From: CAJBIL01 sp049295655
GTDB taxonomy: Bacteria > Pseudomonadota > Gammaproteobacteria > Burkholderiales > Rhodocyclaceae
Direction of reading: 5' to 3'
Assembly: GCA_049295655.1 (NCBI GenBank)
Contig: JBAQRB010000098.1
Location: forward strand, 1 to 58,423
Length of the DNA stretch: 58,423 nt
This document shows positions 8,319 through 18,581 of the stretch, one piece after another. Position 1 is the stretch's first letter, and the number at the start of each line of letters is the position of its first letter. A model generated the notes under the pieces. The model worked only from the letters and a program-made list of their open reading frames with translations. It was not told where the DNA came from and made no database searches. Both the position numbers and the translations under genes were made by a program.

Positions 8319-10324
8319 GGGAGGACTCCTTCTGCCAGCAGCACCAGTGCAGCAATCACGACCAGAGCAGCCAGGCCCGCCGAAAAAGCCAGACGAGGGT
8401 CGTCTTCCTGCATTTTTCGCGAGACTTCGGTCGCCGTTTCATCGCCGTGGCTGATGACCGAATACAAGCGCCGTTCCACGGAATCCACGCAATCCGTAAC
8501 GACATGGCTGTCATCGGGAAAATATCCGACGGGTGCTTTTTCCCGTTTGATCAACACCATGATGTTCTTGAAGTGTCCGGCGAAGTCCGTCGAAAAGCTG
8601 GCGCCGGTATATTGCATGCGCGGCGTCGGCGCACCGTAGCCGCAACCCCAGGTGGCATCGCATATTGGCGATGGCGATTTTTCCGACTTGAGGCACCACC
8701 ATGCGGCCAGTCCGACAACAAGCAGCAGCGCCCCGGAAATCAGGCCAATACGCGTCAGCGTATCGATGGTCGATTGCAGATTGAACGCGACGACGGTGGC
8801 GGGCATCGCACGCATCAACAAGGCAGTCGGTCCGGCAACCATGGCGAAACCGAGCACGGGAAGCACGCCCAGCACGATCGTACCCAAGGCATGAATACCC
8901 ATCGGCACGAGCATCCAGCGGCTGGCTTCACGACCTTCCGGCAGGCTTGAATCCCGCGGGTTTCCAAGAAAAATCACCCCGAATGCCCGCGTGATGCTCA
9001 GCGCGGAAAGCGCACCGACAAAGGCCAATGCCGCAGCGGCCAGGCCCAGTGCCAGCTTCGCCCAGATGCCAATACCTTCGGCGCTGAACAAACCCGAGTA
9101 AATCATGAACTCGCTGGCAAAACCGTTGAACGGCGGCAATGCCGAGATGGCGACGCCACCAATGATGAAGCACGCGGCGGTCACGGGCATCCGCTTGAAC
9201 AGACCGCCGAGCCGTTCGAGGTCAACGACATGTTTGGCTTGGTAGACACAGCCTGCCGCATAAAACAACTGGCACTTGAAAAATGCGTGATTGAGAACGT
9301 GCAGCAAACCGCCGCCAAATCCGAGGGCAACCAGGGCAGGAATATCCCAAGTCAGCCCGAGACAGCCGATGCCGAAGCCGATGCCGGCGATGCCGACGTT
9401 TTCGCTGGAGGAGTAACCCAGAAGTCGTTTCAGGTCGCGCTGCCCGACGGTGTACAAGCCCCCCACCAGCGCCGAGATGACCGAGAAAACGATCAGGAAC
9501 CACCCCATCCACTCGTCCGGCTTGCCGAACAAAAGAAGAAACCGTACCAGGGCATACAAGCCCGCTTTGTGAATCACCCCGGACATGAGTGCCGAAACGT
9601 GAGCAGGAGCGGCGGCATGGGCCCGTGGCAGCCAGGAATGGAACGGAAAAAACGCCGACTTCAGACCAAAGCTGGTAACCAGCAATAAAAAGACCGTATT
9701 CCGCAAAGGACCGGGGTTTTGGCTCAGCCAATCGCCAAAATCGTCGAGAAACCAGGAGTGGGTATGCGTGTAAAGAATCATCACCGCCGCGACCAGGAAG
9801 ATCAGGCCGATGTGGGTCGATACCAGATAGTTGAAACCGGCGAAGCGGACTTTTTCATTGGGATAATCCCAAATCACCAGCAGCCATGCCGCCAGGGCCG
9901 CGATTTCCCAGCCAAACAGGAAGGTCACGGTATGTTCGCCGGTATAAACCAGCAAGAACGAGACCGAAATCATGTTCAGCAGGGCAAAATGAACGCCTAG
10001 ATGCCGTGGGCCGCCGAAATATCTTTCCATGTATCCCACGGCATAAACGCTACCCAGAAAGGTCATGGGCAGGGACCAACTCAGGAAAAATGCGCCCAGC
10101 GCGTCCAGCCGAAAATGCAGAGCGCCAATCGGATAAGCCCAAGGCATTTCACCGGTGATGTCGGCCCCACCCATCAACACGGGAATAAGCACCGACCAAG
10201 CCAGCAGGGTGGCAATCGCTTGCGAGGTCAGGCCCAGACCGGCGCGAATGCGGTTATCCGTGGGGAGCAGGCAAAGCCCGGCGCCCAGCATCAGCACGAG
10301 AACGGCAAGGATGAGTTGGTTCAT
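8315..10324 (-). CDS. HyfB/HycC/NuoL-like antiporter-type membrane subunit
   Basis: This 669-residue protein with roughly 14-16 hydrophobic helices is the first gene of the membrane complex and belongs to the NuoL/HycC/HyfB family. The conserved membrane Glu lies in FLFGWEIAALAAWLL (about 138-152). The signature loop KSAFFPFHSWLPRAHAAAP (about 222-240) carries the functional Lys and His, and HNHAFFK-like residues occur near 350. The C-terminal part after about 560 is a polar cytoplasmic-looking segment followed by a last helix ending ALVLLAEGVLP, equivalent to the lateral extension of HyfB/HycC. Its start codon overlaps (ATGA) the end of a degraded phosphatase reading frame. Confidence 0.87.
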   Translation of the reverse strand: MNQLILAVLVLMLGAGLCLLPTDNRIRAGLGLTSQAIATLLAWSVLIPVLMGGADITGEMPWAYPIGALHFRLDALGAFFLSWSLPMTFLGSVYAVGYMERYFGGPRHLGVHFALLNMISVSFLLVYTGEHTVTFLFGWEIAALAAWLLVIWDYPNEKVRFAGFNYLVSTHIGLIFLVAAVMILYTHTHSWFLDDFGDWLSQNPGPLRNTVFLLLVTSFGLKSAFFPFHSWLPRAHAAAPAHVSALMSGVIHKAGLYALVRFLLLFGKPDEWMGWFLIVFSVISALVGGLYTVGQRDLKRLLGYSSSENVGIAGIGFGIGCLGLTWDIPALVALGFGGGLLHVLNHAFFKCQLFYAAGCVYQAKHVVDLERLGGLFKRMPVTAACFIIGGVAISALPPFNGFASEFMIYSGLFSAEGIGIWAKLALGLAAAALAFVGALSALSITRAFGVIFLGNPRDSSLPEGREASRWMLVPMGIHALGTIVLGVLPVLGFAMVAGPTALLMRAMPATVVAFNLQSTIDTLTRIGLISGALLLVVGLAAWWCLKSEKSPSPICDATWGCGYGAPTPRMQYTGASFSTDFAGHFKNIMVLIKREKAPVGYFPDDSHVVTDCVDSVERRLYSVISHGDETATEVSRKMQEDDPRLAFSAGLAALVVIAALVLLAEGVLP

Positions 10325-10545
10325 GAACGGGGTTTTCCGCCGATTGTTTTTTTGATTTCGCCGACCAGTCCCTGCGAGGCGTCTTCGAAGTTCGCTGAAT
10401 AATCGAGCTTGATACGCGCCTGCGCTTCGCGGGATGCCATGCGCTGCAGATTGTCCAGGTTGGATTTATCCATGGCCAGGATCAGATCGGAGCAGTCCAG
10501 ATCCTGGCAGGCTGCCCATGCAGACGAACAGCGCGCGAAATGGGT
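10321..10545 (-). pseudogene. Internally deleted remnant of a low-molecular-weight protein-tyrosine phosphatase
   Basis: Just upstream of the HyfB-like gene the reverse strand carries two pieces of a LMW-PTP-like protein in different frames. In one frame, right after the stop at 10547, comes RALFVCMGS, matching the catalytic P-loop start of the family (LFVCxGNxCRS), but the loop stops being recognisable. In the next frame follows SDLILAMDKSNLDNLQRMA and then LDYSANFEDA, matching the conserved AMD and pre-DPYYG regions. About 60 residues between them and the DPYYG end are missing. The second frame stays open to a TGA that overlaps the HyfB-like start as ATGA, so it may still be translated (50 residues from the ATG at 10473) and couple translation. 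Function as a phosphatase is very unlikely. Confidence 0.55.
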
Positions 10546-10546
10546 T

Positions 10547-10948
10547 TCACAGCCTCCTGGCGGCATATCTCGATTCTGATTCCCCGAAAGACTGAACCAT
10601 CGCGTGAACGGAGGAAAACCACTTGTCGGCACCGCGTCCACTGGCGGTTTGCTCGCGCAATCTTTCCGGATCGCCGCCACAGGCATAAACCTTATTCGAC
10701 TGGAAATGACATGCAGAAACGACCGCTGCGTACACCCTGGCCTGTTCTTCGGTCATGGAAATTGACGGAACCATAAGTGCGACCAAAGGGCGGGGCGACG
10801 AGGAGACTTCGCTATCCAGCATTCTTAGCGCCTTGTCTGGCGAGCCCCCCAGAACCTTGAAGATAGCAACCGATTTTTCAGGCGGGTCTTGTGAATCGAC
10901 CTCCCCCTTGGCCCCAATCTCATGGAGCCGCAACGTAATTCTAGCCAT
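10547..10948 (-). CDS. Hypothetical protein between RHH protein and Ehr-like operon
   Basis: I do not recognise this protein of about 133 residues. The frame is open from 11062, but its first part overlaps the end of the RHH gene. I place the start at the ATG at 10948, or at the in-frame TTG 9 nt upstream, because AAGGAG lies just before them at about 10965. The product looks soluble, with no signal peptide or membrane helix. It includes VDSQDPPEKSVAIFK, a hydrophobic strand LVALMVPSISMTEEQAR (about 62-78) and a possible Cys pair separated by several residues (SACHF, YACGG). It is on the same strand as the RHH gene upstream and the hydrogenase-like operon downstream, so it could belong to their transcript. 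It may be a domain with a short beta-alpha fold; no family is assigned. Confidence 0.5.
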   Translation of the reverse strand: MARITLRLHEIGAKGEVDSQDPPEKSVAIFKVLGGSPDKALRMLDSEVSSSPRPLVALMVPSISMTEEQARVYAAVVSACHFQSNKVYACGGDPERLREQTASGRGADKWFSSVHAMVQSFGESESRYAARRL

Positions 10949-11019
10949 CAGATTCAAAATCAACTCCTTCGCGTCCCTTGCCGAGGAAGCAGCCGCCTTC
11001 GCCGCGCTGCCCCCTGCGA

Positions 11020-11223
11020 TCAGTCCGTTTCGTCGGCGCGTTGCGTTCCCCGGATCAACCAATCCGGCAACTCGATCGTGCCGGCGTTATCCACCATGTA
11101 TTGACGAATCAAACGTCTGACGACCTGCGACGGGGTGAGATCCTGTTGCGCACAAATTTCGTCAAACAGCGCTTTTTTTCTCGGATCGATCAGGACTGTC
11201 AGACGTGCAGTTCTGTTTTCCAT
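11020..11223 (-). CDS. Small ribbon-helix-helix (CopG/Arc-like) DNA-binding protein
   Basis: The 67-residue product has the RHH layout: a basic beta strand (TARLTVLIDPRKKAL, about 5-19), a first helix (FDEICAQQ), a turn DLTP and a second helix SQVVRRLIRQYMVDN (about 32-46). The C-terminal 20 residues are acidic. The ATG at 11223 has CTGGAG about 11 nt upstream. It is the first gene of the minus-strand block that leads into the Ehr-like operon. It may therefore be a local regulator, or the antitoxin of a decayed toxin-antitoxin pair with the downstream unknown protein. The two possibilities cannot be separated from sequence alone. Confidence 0.65.
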   Translation of the reverse strand: MENRTARLTVLIDPRKKALFDEICAQQDLTPSQVVRRLIRQYMVDNAGTIELPDWLIRGTQRADETD

Positions 11224-11471
11224 AAGTCGAATTTGCTCCAGATGTTAACAACATGATAATAGCCATCCAACAGCGCACGCCTGTAATTCTAACGCTATAA
11301 GAGCGGTATGCACATCACACTTTTTTCTCTCGAAGCAAATCCTGCCAGCGTGAAATCACTCCGGCTTGTCTCGCCGCTTCCATGCTGAAGAAACACGCTA
11401 TATTCATTGCCTCGGTGGCCAACCGCAACCAACCCGAACCCGATTCCCGACGAACCGAAGGATTGCAAACG

Positions 11472-11993
11472 ATGCCCCTCTTCAAACTCGGCAGCAGATG
11501 CCCGCAAATCCACAGCGAAAGCTGGATCGCACCGAACGCGACGGTAATCGGCGACGTGCGCCTGGCGAAGAACGCGTCGATCTGGTGGAACGCCACGGCG
11601 CGCGGCGACAACGACCCGATCAGCATCGGCGAGAACTCGAACATCCAGGACGGATCGGTGCTGCACGCCGACGAGGGCGTGCCGCTGACCATCGGCCGCG
11701 ACGTGACGGTCGGCCATCTGGTCATGCTGCACGGCTGCACGGTCGGCGACGGGTCGCTGATCGGCATCGGCTCGGTGCTGCTCAACCGCGCCGTGATCGG
11801 CAAGCACTGCATCGTCGGCGCCAATACGCTGATTCCCGAGGGCAAGGTCTACCCCGACCGTTCGTTGATCATCGGCTCGCCGGGCAAGGTGATGCGCACG
11901 CTGAGCGACGAGGAGGTCGACCGCCTGGTGCAGAGCGCCGCCCATTACGTCGCCAATGCGCAGCGCTACCGGGAAACGCTCGAAGCGCTCTGA
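11472..11993 (+). CDS. Gamma-class carbonic anhydrase-like hexapeptide-repeat protein (YrdA/PaaY type)
   Basis: The 173-residue protein is a left-handed beta-helix trimer subunit of the gamma carbonic anhydrase family. Turns of the hexapeptide repeat run from about residue 15 to 135. The three metal-binding histidines are in the usual places: VLHADEG (about 70) and GHLVMLHG (about 85-92). A C-terminal helix (SDEEVDRLVQSAAHYVANA) packs on the trimer. I chose MPLFKLGSRCPQ as start because it matches family length; the frame extends 30 codons further upstream without family-like sequence. It is monocistronic, with divergent transcription from the RHH gene. Many members of this subfamily have no proven activity. 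Confidence 0.88.
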   Translation: MPLFKLGSRCPQIHSESWIAPNATVIGDVRLAKNASIWWNATARGDNDPISIGENSNIQDGSVLHADEGVPLTIGRDVTVGHLVMLHGCTVGDGSLIGIGSVLLNRAVIGKHCIVGANTLIPEGKVYPDRSLIIGSPGKVMRTLSDEEVDRLVQSAAHYVANAQRYRETLEAL

Positions 11994-12164
11994 AAACCGC
12001 GGTCCCGACCCCGATCGATTGGCATCGCCAGCGAATAGGCGATCATCCGCACGGGCCATCGGCACGTCAAAGCTGATCTATACTGCCTTCGCTGTCCTTG
12101 TCCCGGTTGGCCGGAAAACCGGAGTCGCCGGATGAGACGATAAACGCAAGGGGAAATCGAAAAT

Positions 12165-13016
12165 ATGGCAAGAAACAGGGTCGCGACCGTCATCGCCCTC
12201 ATCGCGCTCAGCCTGTTCCAGGCTGGAATCGCGGCCGGTGTCGAAGCGCTTGAGCGCCGGCCGCTGACTTTTGGCGTCGCCCCGCAGCAATCGGCCGGCG
12301 AACTGGCCAAGGTGTGGACGCCGATCCTGAATTTCATCGGCGAGAAGAGCGGCCAGGCGTTGCGCTTCGCCACGGCCAAGGACATGCAGACCTTCGAGCA
12401 GCGACTGGCGGCCGGCGACTACGATATCGCCTACATGAACCCGTACGCCTACACGGTATTTCACCGCTCGCCGGGCTATCGCGTTCTGGCCAGGGAAAAA
12501 GACCGGCGGCTGCAGGGAATCATCGTCGTTCGCAAGAGCGACGAGCGGGCGGACATCAACGGCCTGCGCGGCGAGACCGTCGCTTTCCCGGACCGGACGG
12601 CGTTCGCCGCGACCATTCTGGTCCAGGCCGAACTGGGCAAGAGAAATATTGCCATCGTTTCCAAATACGTATCGAGCCACGATTCGGTGTACCTTGCCGT
12701 CGCGCGCGGCCTGGCCGCCGCCGGCGGCGGAATCCCGAGGACCTTCGACAACCTGCCGGCGGAAATCCGCGACCGCTTGCGCATCCTGCTGCGCACCGAG
12801 GCTTACACGCCGCACGCGATCGCCGCCCATCCGCGCCTGGCCAGTGCGACGACAGCACGCCTGCAGAGCGCGATGGCGGCGATGGCCGACGACCCGAAGG
12901 GGGCCGAGCTGCTGCATGCGGTCGGCTTCCAGGGCCTGGTCGTTGCGCGCGACGAGGATTACGACGATGTCCGCCGCTTGGACATTCATCTGCTTGACCC
13001 GCTGATCGCGCGCTGA
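12165..13016 (+). CDS. PhnD-like periplasmic phosphate/phosphonate-type binding protein
   Basis: The 283-residue protein has a signal peptide (VATVIALIALSLFQAGIAAG, about 5-24) and then a type 2 periplasmic binding fold of the PhnD/phosphonate-binding family. Marks are FGVAPQQSAGELAKVW (about 37-52), YDIAYMNPYAYTVF (about 88-101), VVRKSDERADINGLRGETVAFPD and a SSHDSVYLAVARG stretch near 175. No ABC permease or ATPase gene is next to it. Instead it is followed after 6 nt by a sensor kinase, which suggests that the binding protein supplies the ligand signal to that kinase. The ATG follows AAGGGG at a workable spacing. The ligand is unknown. Confidence 0.85.
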   Translation: MARNRVATVIALIALSLFQAGIAAGVEALERRPLTFGVAPQQSAGELAKVWTPILNFIGEKSGQALRFATAKDMQTFEQRLAAGDYDIAYMNPYAYTVFHRSPGYRVLAREKDRRLQGIIVVRKSDERADINGLRGETVAFPDRTAFAATILVQAELGKRNIAIVSKYVSSHDSVYLAVARGLAAAGGGIPRTFDNLPAEIRDRLRILLRTEAYTPHAIAAHPRLASATTARLQSAMAAMADDPKGAELLHAVGFQGLVVARDEDYDDVRRLDIHLLDPLIAR

Positions 13017-13022
13017 GCGACC

Positions 13023-14615
13023 ATGTCCTTCCGCCTCAAGATCGTTCTCGGCATCGCCCTCGTCCAGGCCTGCCTGCTGTTCGCCCTGATCTACAGCAGC
13101 CTCGACTTCCTGCGCGCGTCGAATGAACGCGAGTTGCAAAAGCGCGCGTTCACCACCGTCAGCCTGTTCGCCTCGTCGATCAAGGAAGCGATGCTGACGA
13201 CCAACCTGGCGTCGCTGGAAAGCGCCGCAGCGGAAGTCATGAACAACCCGGACATCGCCTACGTACGGGTGCTCGACACCCACAGCGTATTGACCCGGAG
13301 CGGCGATCCGCAGGCACTGGCGCGACCGTTCGTTCCCGACACCGGGATCGGCGAAACCAGCGACGGCATCTTCGATATCGCCGGCAGCATCGATATCGAG
13401 GGCGTCAACTACGGCCGCGTCGAGATCGGCATGTCGATCGACGCGATGAATGCCTTGCTGCACGAGGCACGCACCCAGACGCTGAGCATCGCCGCAGCGG
13501 CGATCGCGGTGTTCGCCGTGGTCTCCCTGATCCTCGGGCTCTATCTGACGCGCGGCCTGCAGGCGCTGGCCCGTGGCACGCGCCGGCTGGCCGCCGGCGA
13601 ACTCGGCTACCAGATCGAGGTCAAGGGGAGCGACGAACTCGCCGTCACCGCGCAGGCGTTCAACGCCATGTCGCGCGAATTGCAGGATGCCGCAGCCGAG
13701 CGCCAGCGCAACGAGGCCGAACTGGCCGAGCACCGAGAGCACCTCGAGCAGCTGGTGGCGCAGCGTACGGAGGAACTGACGCAGGCCAACCGCGAGCTGG
13801 CGCAGGTGCACCAGCAGATGCTGCAGTCGGAAAAAATGGCGTCGATCGGCCAGCTGGCTGCCGGGGTGGCGCATGAAATCAACAACCCGGTCGGCTTCAT
13901 CAACTCCAACATCAGCGCCCTGGGACGCTACATGAACGATGCCCTGGCCGTCGTCGATGCCCATGAACAGGCCCGCTCCCGCCTTGGCGACGGCCATGGC
14001 GAGTACGCCGCGGTCGATGCGCTGATGCAGGAACTCGATTTCGCCTACCTGAAGGACGACGTCGTCAGCCTGCTAGGCGAAACCAGCGACGGTCTGGCGC
14101 GGGTGAAGAAGATCGTCCAGGATCTCAAGGATTTCTCGCATGTCGACGAAACCGAATGGCAGTGGGCGGACCTGCACAAGGGACTCGACAGCACGCTGAA
14201 CATGGCGCGCAACGAGATCAAGTACAAGGCCGAGGTACTCAAGGAATACGGCGAGCTGCCGGCCGTGGAATGCATGCCGTCGCAGCTGAATCAGGTATTC
14301 ATGAACCTGCTGGTCAACGCGGCGCACGCGATCGCCGAGCGCGGCACCATCACGCTGCGTACCGGCAGCGACGCGGATCGGGTGTGGGTGGAGATCGCCG
14401 ACTCGGGTTGCGGCATCGCGCCGGAAAACCTGCAGCGCATCTTCGACCCGTTCTTCACCACAAAAGCGGTGGGCACGGGTACGGGGCTGGGGCTGTCGCT
14501 GTCCTACGGCATCGTGCAAAAGCACCACGGGCAGATCGAAGTCGAGAGCGAAGCGGGCCAAGGCACCTGTTTTCGCATCCGGCTGCCGATCCGCCAGCCA
14601 GCACCGACCCCCTGA
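13023..14615 (+). CDS. Membrane sensor histidine kinase with HAMP domain
   Basis: The 530-residue kinase has a first membrane helix (about 7-22), a periplasmic sensing domain (about 30-150) and a second helix (LSIAAAAIAVFAVVSLILGL, about 156-175). These are followed by HAMP (about 176-230), a coiled-coil linker rich in Glu and Gln, a dimerisation/phosphoacceptor segment with VAHEINNPVGF (His near 285) and a HATPase_c domain. The N box is near NLLVNAAHA, the G1 box DSGCGIAPENL and the G2 box GTGLGLSLSYG. The HEINNP form places it with the DctB/NtrB-like HisKA group. It follows the PhnD-like gene by 6 nt and probably senses through it. No response regulator is adjacent, since the next gene is FliW on the other strand after a terminator. 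Confidence 0.92.
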   Translation: MSFRLKIVLGIALVQACLLFALIYSSLDFLRASNERELQKRAFTTVSLFASSIKEAMLTTNLASLESAAAEVMNNPDIAYVRVLDTHSVLTRSGDPQALARPFVPDTGIGETSDGIFDIAGSIDIEGVNYGRVEIGMSIDAMNALLHEARTQTLSIAAAAIAVFAVVSLILGLYLTRGLQALARGTRRLAAGELGYQIEVKGSDELAVTAQAFNAMSRELQDAAAERQRNEAELAEHREHLEQLVAQRTEELTQANRELAQVHQQMLQSEKMASIGQLAAGVAHEINNPVGFINSNISALGRYMNDALAVVDAHEQARSRLGDGHGEYAAVDALMQELDFAYLKDDVVSLLGETSDGLARVKKIVQDLKDFSHVDETEWQWADLHKGLDSTLNMARNEIKYKAEVLKEYGELPAVECMPSQLNQVFMNLLVNAAHAIAERGTITLRTGSDADRVWVEIADSGCGIAPENLQRIFDPFFTTKAVGTGTGLGLSLSYGIVQKHHGQIEVESEAGQGTCFRIRLPIRQPAPTP

Positions 14616-14632
14616 GCCGATCCGGAAAAGAC

Positions 14633-14667
14633 AAAGCCCGCACCGGTTCTCCGGTGCGGGCTTTTTT
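14633..14667. terminator. Rho-independent terminator between kinase and fliW (bidirectional)
   Basis: A perfect 11-bp GC-rich stem GCCCGCACCGG with loop TTCT is flanked by AAA on the left and TTTTTT on the right. It ends the kinase transcript on the plus strand. Read in reverse it lies after the converging fliW gene, with a weaker CTTTGTCTTTT tail, so it may serve both. Confidence 0.92.
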
Positions 14668-14680
14668 GTGCGGGACGCGT

Positions 14681-15109
14681 TCAGCGTGCGCGATAGAGCA
14701 TCGTCGGGTGAATTTCCTGCAGGATCTTCTGCATGCCCTTGCGTGCATTCAGGTTGAGGATCAGCGGCGAACGCGTGTTGGCAGCGATTTCTCCGTCAGC
14801 CGCTTCGTTGCGATAGACAATGATCACGACCACTGCGTCTTCGGCTTTTTCGAGGCCGAGCAGCGCGCAGTCGGCATCGGACAATTCGATCTGGTATTCG
14901 AGGTCGAGAACGTCGGGGGTCACGATCGGGAACGTCACGTTGGCATCATCAACCGCGTGCAGCCAGAAAACGTTCGACTTGCCTTCTTCGTTGAAAATCT
15001 TGAAGCGCTTGCAGTCCTCGAAGCCGGCCAGGCCTTCCGGGAAAGCGAACAGCGTTTCGGGATCAACCGGAACATCCTTCAAACCGAAGCGATCGATGTC
15101 AATTTTCAT
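14681..15109 (-). CDS. fliW: Flagellar assembly factor FliW
   Basis: The 142-residue protein has the FliW family pattern. FAFPEGLAGFEDCKRFKIF is at about 21-39, FWLHAVDDANVTFPIV at about 48-63, an acidic middle strand section follows, and SPLILNLNARKGMQKIL lies near the C-terminus (about 113-130). FliW binds flagellin and the translational repressor CsrA in Firmicutes and Campylobacter, linking flagellin export to its synthesis. No flagellar or csrA gene is visible nearby, so this copy is an orphan in the window. It converges with the sensor kinase gene. The family is less usual in proteobacteria outside the epsilon group, but the sequence signature is clear. Confidence 0.85.
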   Translation of the reverse strand: MKIDIDRFGLKDVPVDPETLFAFPEGLAGFEDCKRFKIFNEEGKSNVFWLHAVDDANVTFPIVTPDVLDLEYQIELSDADCALLGLEKAEDAVVVIIVYRNEAADGEIAANTRSPLILNLNARKGMQKILQEIHPTMLYRAR

Positions 15110-15346
15110 TTAATTTCCCTTTGCTTGTTGCATTGCGATTTCACGAAAAAATCGCCGAAAACCGGGCGTCGCGCACAACAGACGGCAGCGGTCATCTGGC
15201 GCCAATCGACAATTTAACCCAGTTTCGGTAAAACCGGGGAGTCGCGGCCTCCGTTTTTCTTACGCCAGCCGCTCTCCCGCTTGAGTTTTCCGGCCCGATT
15301 CTGCATAGTTCGCGGTCTTTTTCCCAACCACACACCGCGAACCTCG

Positions 15347-17668
<2,322 letters not shown>

Positions 17669-17707
17669 CCGTCTTAGCTACCGCATGATTTTTTTGAGGA
17701 GCCAGCC

Positions 17708-18535
17708 ATGCGCGTCATGATTGTTGACGACGATGCGTCAATGCGCGCCCTGCTCTCGTCCCTGCTCGCCAGCCGGGGCTACGAGGTGGTCGCCGTACTG
17801 GCCGACGGCGCAAGGATCATGGAAACGATCTGCCGGGAATCGCCGGATATCGTCTGCCTCGACTACCATCTTCCGGGACGCGACGGTCTGAATATCCTGC
17901 GCGAAATCAGCGAGGTGGCGCCGCAGATCGATACCCTGTTCATGACCGCGTCGGAAGATGGCGCGGTCGAGAAGATGGCGGCCGACGCCGGCGCTGCGGG
18001 ATTCATCCGCAAGCCTTTCGGCCAGGCCCAGATTCTCAAGGAAGTCGAGCTCGTCTGGAACACCCGACAGCATGCGAACGCCGCGAACGAAAACGCCCGC
18101 CTGGACCAGCTGCTCGCCGCGCCGGACCGCGTTCCCGAAGCCGCGGCGCCGACGCCGGCGCGTAGCCGGTTCAATCCGCGCAGCGTCGTGATCGCCGACG
18201 ATAACGGGACGATCCGCTTGCTGCTCAAGGGACTGCTCGGCAGCCTCGACTTCGATGTCGTGCAATTGGTCAGCAACGGCGAAGAGGCCGTGGCGGCCGC
18301 GAAAACCCATCAACCGGGAATCCTCTGCCTCGACGTCGAGATGCCGCTGATGTCCGGGATCGACGCGCTGCCGTTGATCCGGCAAGCCAGCCCGCGAACG
18401 GCCGTCGTCATGGTGACCGCCAGCGCCACCCGCGAGCTCGTCGAAAAAGCGGCAGCCCACGGCGCGAAGGGCTACATCGTCAAGCCGCTTCGCCCCGCGT
18501 ACGTCGAAGAGTTCATGAAGCAGCTGTTCCGATAG
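17708..18535 (+). CDS. Response regulator with two tandem receiver domains
   Basis: The 275-residue protein is two CheY-like domains joined by an Ala/Pro/Arg-rich linker (about 122-155) with no output domain. Receiver 1 has DDD near 7-9, phospho-Asp in VCLDYHLPGRDG and Lys in IRKPFG. Receiver 2 has ADDNGTIR, phospho-Asp in LCLDVEMPLMSG and Lys in IVKPLRP. Both look phosphorylatable, so the protein could act as a phosphate sink, a relay or a scaffold. The ATG has a strong GAGGAG site 9 nt upstream. No kinase is adjacent; the orphan kinase at 13023-14615 and the phosphorelay at 46.8-53 kb are candidate partners. Confidence 0.93.
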   Translation: MRVMIVDDDASMRALLSSLLASRGYEVVAVLADGARIMETICRESPDIVCLDYHLPGRDGLNILREISEVAPQIDTLFMTASEDGAVEKMAADAGAAGFIRKPFGQAQILKEVELVWNTRQHANAANENARLDQLLAAPDRVPEAAAPTPARSRFNPRSVVIADDNGTIRLLLKGLLGSLDFDVVQLVSNGEEAVAAAKTHQPGILCLDVEMPLMSGIDALPLIRQASPRTAVVMVTASATRELVEKAAAHGAKGYIVKPLRPAYVEEFMKQLFR

Positions 18536-18581
18536 CCGGCGCTGCAAGGTTTTACGGCAAACCCATTTTCAAGACGAGACC

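Noticed and set aside
3082..10324. Calling the operon a functional NiFe hydrogenase or formate hydrogenlyase
   Set aside because: Two of the four NiFe ligand cysteines are missing and no maturation or formate dehydrogenase genes are seen.
12078..13997. 639-codon minus-strand frame opposite the PhnD-like and kinase genes
   Set aside because: The composition (Arg, Gln, Val, Ala, Asp-rich, no motif) is typical of antisense frames in GC-rich DNA. The plus strand has intact domains.
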